In this document: positions 51,596-56,995 of the stretch, piece after piece | Layout: each line of letters starts with the position of its first letter | Position numbering within the stretch: position 1 is the first letter of the stretch | NCBI RefSeq assembly: GCF_000317205.1 | Contig: NZ_AJLK01000110.1 | Location: 1 to 56,995, forward strand | Origin: Fischerella muscicola PCC 7414 | Lineage (GTDB): Bacteria; Cyanobacteriota; Cyanobacteriia; Cyanobacteriales; Nostocaceae | Length of the DNA: 56,995 nt | Direction: 5' to 3' | The notes under the pieces: model-generated | Database searches by the model: none | What the model was told of the DNA's origin: nothing | The model's input: only the letters and a program-made list of their open reading frames with translations | Made by a program: the position numbers and the translations under genes

Positions 51596-51644
51596 TTGTA
51601 CATAAACAAATGACTAATGACTAAGAACAAATTATTTTGGAAAA

Positions 51645-52283
51645 TTATCTAGCTTGATAATAGCCTTCTCGATTTTTAGTAATTGGTTCAACTAAATCTT
51701 CTGTTTTTTGTTTAGTTGAATTCAAAAACTCTTTTGTGCTTTTGGGTAGTGGCTCATCAAGATTGAGTTTTTCGCGAACATTCTTAGCAGTATTTTTCAA
51801 ATTCCTTTTAGCATTTTCCGCCATCGACTTTTCGTTATTCATCAGATTTCGATTTTGGTCGAAGTCGCGGTTGACAACATTTTCGTCTGGTGTGCCTTTA
51901 TAATAATAACCGTATGGCGATTTCACTGTTTCATTAGCTTGGGCTTGATTAGAGAAATTTTTTGTGTTTTTGGTTTGTGTCTCATCAAAACTGAGTTTTT
52001 CGCGAATATTATCAGCAGCATTTTTCAAATTATTTTTAGCATTTTCCGCCATCGACTTTTCTTTATTCATCAAGTTTCGATTTTGGTCGAAGTCGCGGTT
52101 GACAACATTCTCGTCTGGTGTGCCTTTATAATAATAGCCGTATGGCGATTTCACTGTTTCATCAGCTTGGGCTGGCAGGATATTACTAAAAGCCTGCATG
52201 ACAAAAATTGACAATCCTGCTAGCAAAACTGTCATAATCTGACGCAGACGCAAACTTTTAATCACAGAAAGTAATTTCTTCAT
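51645..52283 (-). CDS. Exported protein with two 76-residue tandem repeats
   Basis: A 212-residue protein with a signal peptide (hydrophobic about 15-36; AQA cleavage-like). Residues from 42 and from 118 start the same unit, ETVKSPYGYYYKGTPDENV followed by NRDFDQNRNLMN, EKSMAENAK and a helix ending REKL. The copies differ at few positions (about 76 residues apart, 228 bp). The units are charged and helical, resembling small stress-related exported proteins of cyanobacteria, but I do not recognise the family. The duplication is recent at DNA level as well. Confidence 0.75.
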   Translation of the reverse strand: MKKLLSVIKSLRLRQIMTVLLAGLSIFVMQAFSNILPAQADETVKSPYGYYYKGTPDENVVNRDFDQNRNLMNKEKSMAENAKNNLKNAADNIREKLSFDETQTKNTKNFSNQAQANETVKSPYGYYYKGTPDENVVNRDFDQNRNLMNNEKSMAENAKRNLKNTAKNVREKLNLDEPLPKSTKEFLNSTKQKTEDLVEPITKNREGYYQAR

Positions 52284-52316
52284 AAGAATTCTCCTTCATC
52301 TTTTGAGAGTATGTTG

Positions 52317-52375
52317 TTTGTTGTTTGTTAGTTGTTGGTTGTTCTTTCCCAACAACAACCAACTACCAACAAAGA
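52317..52375. repeat. GTTGTTTG / CAACAAC repeat pair
   Basis: TTGTTAGTTGTTGGTTGTT is followed by CAACAACAACCAACTACCAAC. The two halves can pair. It lies between the alcohol dehydrogenase and the duplicated exported protein and may end transcription from 52381. Confidence 0.65.
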
Positions 52376-52380
52376 ACGCT

Positions 52381-53550
52381 TTAGGGTTTCAGCAGAACTT
52401 TGATACAGTTATCTTTTTTGTGCTTGAAAATTTCAAAGCCCTGCTTCGCTTCTTCTAGGGGTAAGCGATGGGTAAAAACTTGAGATGGGTCGATTTCGCC
52501 TTCTATGACGTAACCCAACAACCTGGGCATATACTTTTGACCGAACATTTGCCCCATTTTGAAGGTTAAGCCTTTGTTAAAGGCTGCGCCCATGGGAATT
52601 TTATCTACAAAGCCACCATAAACCCCCATAATTGAGAGAGTGCCGCCCTTACGACAAGCAACCATCATTTGTCGCAATACATGGGGGCGATCAGTTTCCA
52701 GTCGTACTGCTTGCTTGGCTTCGTCGTAAAGTCCTCCTAAACCTGTACCGTGGGCTTCTAGTCCCACTGCATCAATACATGCATCGGGGCCGCGTCCACC
52801 CGTCATTTCTTTGAGGGCTTCGCCTGCATCTATTTCCTCGTAGTTGATAGTTTCTGCTTTGGCGAAGTCTCTAGCCATTTGCAAACGTTCGGGAAATCGG
52901 TCAATACCAATCACCCGTTCCGCACCCAACATATAGGCGCTTCGCATGGCAAATAATCCCACAGGCCCACAACCCCAAACAGCTACGATATCTCCGGGTT
53001 GGATATCACACATATCTGCTCCCATGTAACCTGTGGGAAAAGCATCGGAAATCGGGAGGAGTTTTTCATCGGGAATACCTTCTGGTACTTTGACAGCACC
53101 AAAATCAGCAAATGGTACGCGTACGTATTCAGCAAAAGCCCCTGCATAGCCACCAAAGGCGTGAGAATAGCCAAAAATACCCGAAGTCCCAAACCCATAT
53201 AGTTTGTCTTGCATCCAGGCGTTGGGGTTGGAGTTATCACACAGCGACCACATTTGATGTTGACAGAAGTGACATTGACCGCAGCCGATAATTGAAGAGA
53301 CTACAACGCGATCGCCTTTTTGCAATTGCTTGACTTCACTACCAATATCAACTATTTCTCCCATAAATTCGTGACCAATAATGTCACCCGGTTGCATTGT
53401 AGGGATGTAGCCGTCGTAGATATGCAAGTCAGAACCACAGATAGTTGCTGATGTGATTTTTAGAATGGCGTCACGCGGATTGAGTATTTTCGGGTCAGGA
53501 ACGGTTTCTACCCGTACATCATTTGCACCGTGCCAACAAACTGCTTTCAT
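52381..53550 (-). CDS. Zinc-dependent alcohol dehydrogenase
   Basis: The 389-residue enzyme carries the catalytic zinc ligands Cys38 (ATICGSDLH) and His60-Glu61 (GHEFMGE), and structural zinc cysteines 90, 93, 96 and 104 (CGQCHFCQHQMWSLC). The NAD loop is GCGPVGLFA. Its length and spacing match the glutathione-independent formaldehyde dehydrogenase/threonine-dehydrogenase-like subgroup. It oxidises an alcohol or aldehyde; substrate unknown. The minus-strand neighbour upstream is an SRPBCC gene with 61 bases between, filled by repeats. Confidence 0.9.
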   Translation of the reverse strand: MKAVCWHGANDVRVETVPDPKILNPRDAILKITSATICGSDLHIYDGYIPTMQPGDIIGHEFMGEIVDIGSEVKQLQKGDRVVVSSIIGCGQCHFCQHQMWSLCDNSNPNAWMQDKLYGFGTSGIFGYSHAFGGYAGAFAEYVRVPFADFGAVKVPEGIPDEKLLPISDAFPTGYMGADMCDIQPGDIVAVWGCGPVGLFAMRSAYMLGAERVIGIDRFPERLQMARDFAKAETINYEEIDAGEALKEMTGGRGPDACIDAVGLEAHGTGLGGLYDEAKQAVRLETDRPHVLRQMMVACRKGGTLSIMGVYGGFVDKIPMGAAFNKGLTFKMGQMFGQKYMPRLLGYVIEGEIDPSQVFTHRLPLEEAKQGFEIFKHKKDNCIKVLLKP

Positions 53551-53560
53551 AAAAATTTTG

Positions 53561-53628
53561 GTAATTGGTAGTTGGTAATTGGTAATTGGTAATTTTCTTT
53601 CCCATTACCCATTACCCATTTCCTTTTG
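53561..53628. repeat. GGTAATT / CATTACC repeat pair overlapping the SRPBCC 3' end
   Basis: GGTAATTGGTAATTGGTAATT is followed by CCCATTACCCATTACCCATTT. The stop codon and last residues of the SRPBCC gene lie inside the second array, showing that the repeat reached coding sequence. Confidence 0.65.
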
Positions 53629-54310
53629 GTTGCCCTTCTGTGGTGGCGATTTCGCCTGCTTCCATTAGCATTTTGAAACGGCGTAGTTCATCACCAATTT
53701 GCTGTTCTGGTTCTTCACCAAAGAGTTTAGCGATCGCTGCTCCCAATGCTCCCCCGGGTGGGTTATATTCCATAACCACTTTGACTTCAGTACCCCGATC
53801 ACCAGGCGCTTTTGTGAAGCGGACAAAACCAGAGTTATCTACATCTGCCCCTTCTGCGGAAGCCCAAGAAATAAATTCGTTTTCCCGGTCTTCTAGAATA
53901 TATGCATCCCATTCCACACTTTGACCTAAAGGTGCATTAGCAATCCAGTGCGACTTTTTGTCATCATACACCTTCACATTTTTAAGATGCTTCATGAACC
54001 TGGGCAGATTCTCAAAGTTATGCCAAAAGCGGTAAAGTTCATCTGCCGGTTTATTAATAGTTACCGTCTTTTCCACTTTGATAGCTTGGTTCATGCTGAT
54101 CGCTTCCTGTGCTTGCTGAATCGTGCTTTGTTTGGTTGCACCTTGATAAATCAAACCTCCACCTGCTAACGCCATCAAAACGCCCCGTAGAGAGCGTTGT
54201 CTCAAACCCATTAACACCATTGCACTACCACCAATCAACGAAGCCCAACGTTCGGCTTCACTGGCTTCACTTTGGCTGCTACTGAGTCCCTCTCCCGATG
54301 TTGATGCCAT
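53612..54310 (-). CDS. SRPBCC family protein with N-terminal membrane segments
   Basis: A 232-residue protein. The first 75 residues carry two short hydrophobic stretches (WASLIGGSAMVLMGL and GVLMALAGGGLIYQG) like a DUF2892-type unit. From about 75 a START-like lipid/ligand-binding domain begins: VEKTVTINKPADELYRFWHNFENLPRFMKHLKNVKV, WIANAPLGQSVEWDAYILEDRENEFISWAS and GTEVKVVMEYNPPGG. This combination occurs in cyanobacterial stress proteins; the ligand is unknown. Confidence 0.85.
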   Translation of the reverse strand: MASTSGEGLSSSQSEASEAERWASLIGGSAMVLMGLRQRSLRGVLMALAGGGLIYQGATKQSTIQQAQEAISMNQAIKVEKTVTINKPADELYRFWHNFENLPRFMKHLKNVKVYDDKKSHWIANAPLGQSVEWDAYILEDRENEFISWASAEGADVDNSGFVRFTKAPGDRGTEVKVVMEYNPPGGALGAAIAKLFGEEPEQQIGDELRRFKMLMEAGEIATTEGQPKGNG

Positions 54311-54404
54311 TCTCCTATCTCCTTGACTTCAAAAAAACGAACCATCAGGGCGCAAAGAATTGCAACGGTATTAGTTGCGCCTACATGGTTCGTTCCACAA
54401 AGAC

Positions 54405-55496
54405 CTACATAGATACGGCTGCACCTGTAGTAGGCTTAGCAGGTTTTACCTCTACATCTACTCGCCTCCGATACAGTTCTACTAGACGCTGCTCGTACTT
54501 TAAGAGGTCTTGATGAATTTCTGTGAAAATTCTAGTTGATACTGGATCGGTGAGTGCTGCCATCAAATTGCCGATGTCACCTATACCGGTTTGTAGATCA
54601 CCCAAAGCGCAGCGTAACTGATAGATATCATCACTACCTGCGAGGCTAGTTTTGACTTTGGCATACTTATCGGCGATATTTGCGGCTAAGGAAGGTTTTT
54701 CACCCAGTTCACTTAGTCGTGCTTCCAATCTTTGGATGTGCTGCTGTCTCACCGGAATCATCTCTTGGAAAAGAGATTTGATTTGTGGATCTGATTCTTT
54801 TTGGATGTAATTATCTAAAGCTTGTAAGCTATAACGCTCACCAGCTAAAGCGGTATTTAAAGCTTTGACAATATCACCTTTGGTAGATCCACCCCAAGCA
54901 TCAGCTAGTTTCCACCATTCGGCGGTTCGGTCATTTTCATCAGGTAATGCGGCGTCTTTGCCACCATAGCCCAAACGACTCAAAATTGCTGTGGTAAATA
55001 TTGCCAAGTCTCCAGGTTGACGGGATGTAATTAAATTCCCATCTATTACTAGGGGTTCATCTATGTAATTAGCACCAGCATTAATCATGTCTTTGCGAAT
55101 TGCCATAAAGCCGGTAGCTTGTTTACCCCGAAGCAAGTCACCTTCAATTAAAACTTGTGGACCGTGACAAACCGCAGCTACTAATTTTCCTTGCTGCATG
55201 GCATCTTGTACAAAACCCACTGTATTGGGGTTCCGCCGCATTTTGTCGGGAGCCATACCACCAGGGATGATTACAGCATCAAATGCAGAAGCCATTGCTT
55301 CCGTTGTCGTGCCATCAGGTTGCATGGAAACTTTACCTCTTTTCCCATGATATTTTTCATTCATCCGGGAACCGAGGACAACTACTTCCATCCCCGCTTG
55401 CTTGAGCGCATTATATGGTACTTGAAATTCTGCGTCCTCTACATCATTTTCTATGAGGATAGCAACTTTTTTATTTTTAATATTATTCATTGACAT
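54405..55496 (-). CDS. DJ-1/PfpI family protein fused to a C-terminal four-helix domain
   Basis: The 363-residue protein begins with a DJ-1/PfpI domain (about 1-185). The nucleophile is Cys110 in VAAVCHGPQVL, with an acidic Glu16 (ILIEND) and His111. The second part (about 205-345) is a helical bundle, EWWKLADAWGG, ALNTALAGERYSLQALDNYIQ and EMIPVRQQHIQRLEARLSELG, which looks like a DUF2383/ferritin-like helical domain, ending in a Lys/Pro tail. The domain pairing suggests a stress function, for example glycation or peroxide protection. The 90 bases after it are free of genes. Confidence 0.8.
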   Translation of the reverse strand: MSMNNIKNKKVAILIENDVEDAEFQVPYNALKQAGMEVVVLGSRMNEKYHGKRGKVSMQPDGTTTEAMASAFDAVIIPGGMAPDKMRRNPNTVGFVQDAMQQGKLVAAVCHGPQVLIEGDLLRGKQATGFMAIRKDMINAGANYIDEPLVIDGNLITSRQPGDLAIFTTAILSRLGYGGKDAALPDENDRTAEWWKLADAWGGSTKGDIVKALNTALAGERYSLQALDNYIQKESDPQIKSLFQEMIPVRQQHIQRLEARLSELGEKPSLAANIADKYAKVKTSLAGSDDIYQLRCALGDLQTGIGDIGNLMAALTDPVSTRIFTEIHQDLLKYEQRLVELYRRRVDVEVKPAKPTTGAAVSM

Positions 55497-55587
55497 TTAT
55501 TTTTCCCACTCAATTCGTCTAATTTTTTGTTACTCCTGATCTGAATTATGAAATTTAGTTAATTTCATAATTCATTATTTATAATTT

Positions 55588-55989
55588 TTAAGCTGACACT
55601 TCTCGAGTTGAGCCAGTAGGAAAGAGTTCTGCATAATCGGCGGAAAAATTACTCTGAAAATCGGCAAATTCTCCTGGTGTCACAGCATCTTGTAGAACTG
55701 TAAACACAGAACGGATATGCATTGCGGCAGCAGTTGGTTCTACTCCCTCTTTTTCACTCACCCGGGCAATAAATTCTTGCAGGGAAAATGGTTGACCATT
55801 CTCACCTTCTCTCCCACGGAGGCATTCTGCTAATTGCTTTGGCAACTGTGAGGCTAAATCTTTTGCTTCATCACCAACAATTCTTTCTTTGATTGTTTCC
55901 AGTGTGGCACGAGTAGCGCGTTCTGCTTCTTCTCGCGTATCTAACAGGGCAACACTTTGAACATGGGTAATAAATTCATCATATTTCAC
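55588..55989 (-). CDS. DUF2267 domain-containing protein
   Basis: A 133-residue protein starting at a GTG (55989). The start is set by a strong GGAGG ribosome site 7 bases upstream; the ATG ten codons earlier lacks one. The sequence KYDEFITHVQSVALLDTREEAERATRATLETIKERI and LRGREGENGQPFSLQEFIARV is typical of DUF2267, a small helical protein of unknown function often near stress genes. It is upstream of the DJ-1 fusion on the same strand. Confidence 0.8.
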   Translation of the reverse strand: MKYDEFITHVQSVALLDTREEAERATRATLETIKERIVGDEAKDLASQLPKQLAECLRGREGENGQPFSLQEFIARVSEKEGVEPTAAAMHIRSVFTVLQDAVTPGEFADFQSNFSADYAELFPTGSTREVSA

Positions 55990-56019
55990 TTCTCTACCTC
56001 CATTCCAGATGAAATTCAA

Positions 56020-56548
56020 AATACTTCTGTTCTCAAATAATTAAGAAATTAAATTAGTAGAAATAGTGATTTAATCGAAAAAATAATTTATCAAGAAATA
56101 GTTAGGATTCAAACCTACTGCTTTTATCCAAAATAAAATTAGTAAGCTTCAATTAAATAAATCCTAACTTTCATATTCAGTAACTTGATCATGAGCTTTA
56201 TTTTGATATTTCACTTCCGTAGATGCATTCATTCACAAGAGGCATTTTTGAAAGAAATTAGTTCTATCTTTAGAAATAGACTACTGATTTTTTTATAAAA
56301 TTCCTATTTGTGATTTTTTAAAAAATAGTTATGAGTTATGAATTTATGATATAAACAAATTTCACAACTCATAACTTTGATGAAGTGGCTATAGCGTGGA
56401 TTCACTCTTATAAGAGTATGCACAAATTCCTAACTGCTCTTCGCTCTAAGGGTTGAAATGATTTTCTTTCCGAAGGTATACATCGGTTGGAAGACAACCT
56501 CAAGAAAATAAAGCGTTATTGTGGGGATGCAATAAATAGCAAGTATTT
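56020..56548. other. Intergenic region without recognised features
   Basis: The region contains AT-rich sequence and no ORF with coding features. A short inverted segment (TGTGAAATTTGTTTATATC-like) near 56350-56380 could form a hairpin. It presumably contains the promoter of the gene starting at 56549. Confidence 0.3.
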
Positions 56549-56995
56549 ATGGTAGATCCTGACATTCAACAAGATTCTCAAGCTCCACAAGATTTAGAAG
56601 CTCAACTAAATCAAGTAGATCCAGATAAACAACCTCAACAGGAAAATTTACCACCACAAATTTCTGACTTGCCGGAGGAAATTACAGAGTCTTACGGTAC
56701 TGGTGTGAAGGATGAGCCAGGGTATAACATTGGCGATCGCAAAATGCGCGATCAGATCCGCAGCAACAGACAAAGCAGCCCCATAATTACAGGGGGAGAC
56801 ATAGATGCGGGTTGGACACAAGAAGCGGAAGTTGGTGATGAGGCGCCAGGTGGAACCGCCCCTACTCCCGATCAGGATATCGTCGATGAAATTGGTGCTG
56901 CTGTCGGGATAGAGATGAACGATTTTGCGTTTCTGCGGACAAACGATATGTTAGAACAGCGTGACGATAGGCGTTGGGAGTTAGATCCTTTATCT
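56549..56995 (+). CDS. DUF6335 family protein (partial, runs off the window)
   Basis: The frame is open from ATG to the window end (149 codons). The N-terminal 45 residues are Gln/Pro/Asp-rich (VDPDIQQDSQAPQDLEAQL). The core then has the DUF6335 pattern: ITESYGTGVKDEPGYNIGDRKMRD, ITGGDIDAGWTQEAEVGDEAPGGTAPTPDQD, VDEIGAAVGIEMNDFAFLRTNDMLEQRDDRRWELDP. This family is found in cyanobacteria and has no known function. The 3' end lies outside the window. Confidence 0.8.
   Translation, partial: MVDPDIQQDSQAPQDLEAQLNQVDPDKQPQQENLPPQISDLPEEITESYGTGVKDEPGYNIGDRKMRDQIRSNRQSSPIITGGDIDAGWTQEAEVGDEAPGGTAPTPDQDIVDEIGAAVGIEMNDFAFLRTNDMLEQRDDRRWELDPLS

Overview
The window looks like chromosome from a filamentous, heterocyst-type cyanobacterium (Nostocales). 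The evidence is frequent GCGATCGC (HIP1) sites, heptameric short tandem repeats between genes (TTAGTAG, CCACTAA and CAACAAC types), and typical cyanobacterial families (DUF2808, NrtS, SLH-domain porin, DUF6335). No mobile element, CRISPR array, tRNA or rRNA was recognised.

Layout. 1-6.4 kb: mixed genes (DUF2808, NrtS, a TIGR01244 phosphatase-like protein, an Rrf2 regulator without Fe-S cysteines, MgtC, a TSUP/TauE-type exporter). 6.8-35.4 kb: a large organosulfur island. It holds five sulfonate/PhnD-type binding proteins, one SsuB ATPase, one SsuC permease, LLM flavin monooxygenases (including SfnG), a SfnB/DszC-like flavoprotein, an NfsA-like flavin reductase, a cysteine-dioxygenase-like cupin, a class II aldolase, a ferritin-like protein, two D-2-hydroxyacid dehydrogenases, an AprBA-like flavoprotein/ferredoxin pair, a methionine-type (MetNIQ) ABC cluster and an SLH porin. 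35.7-41 kb: sulfate-binding SbpA followed by pstS-pstC-pstA-pstB. 42.6-44.5 kb: ssuD-ssuE. 44.9-50 kb: amidohydrolase, isochorismatase-type hydrolase, cupin, GxxExxY protein and CocE-type hydrolase. 50-57 kb: stress/envelope-type proteins (HdeD, an internally duplicated exported protein, Zn-alcohol dehydrogenase, SRPBCC, DJ-1 fusion, DUF2267, DUF6335).

How it fits together. The island appears to import sulfonates and sulfones and release sulfur from them with reduced-flavin monooxygenases when sulfate is scarce. The strongest unexplained signal is a 26-bp dyad, TACNGTA-N12-TACNGTA, often extended to AAATAC...GTATTT. I found eleven copies, all between genes, most of them 15-270 bp upstream of transport or desulfonation genes. 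This suggests one regulon-wide operator. The Rrf2/CymR-like protein at 3850-4287 is the only transcription factor seen in the window and is a candidate reader; this link is inference.

Several genes in the island are broken: metQ and metN joined by a deletion, an internally deleted sfnB-like gene, a methyltransferase remnant, a shortened aldo/keto reductase and an arylsulfotransferase remnant. This is either recent decay of a redundant island or assembly trouble between paralogues. Function calls rest on recognised motifs and family resemblance; no database search was run.
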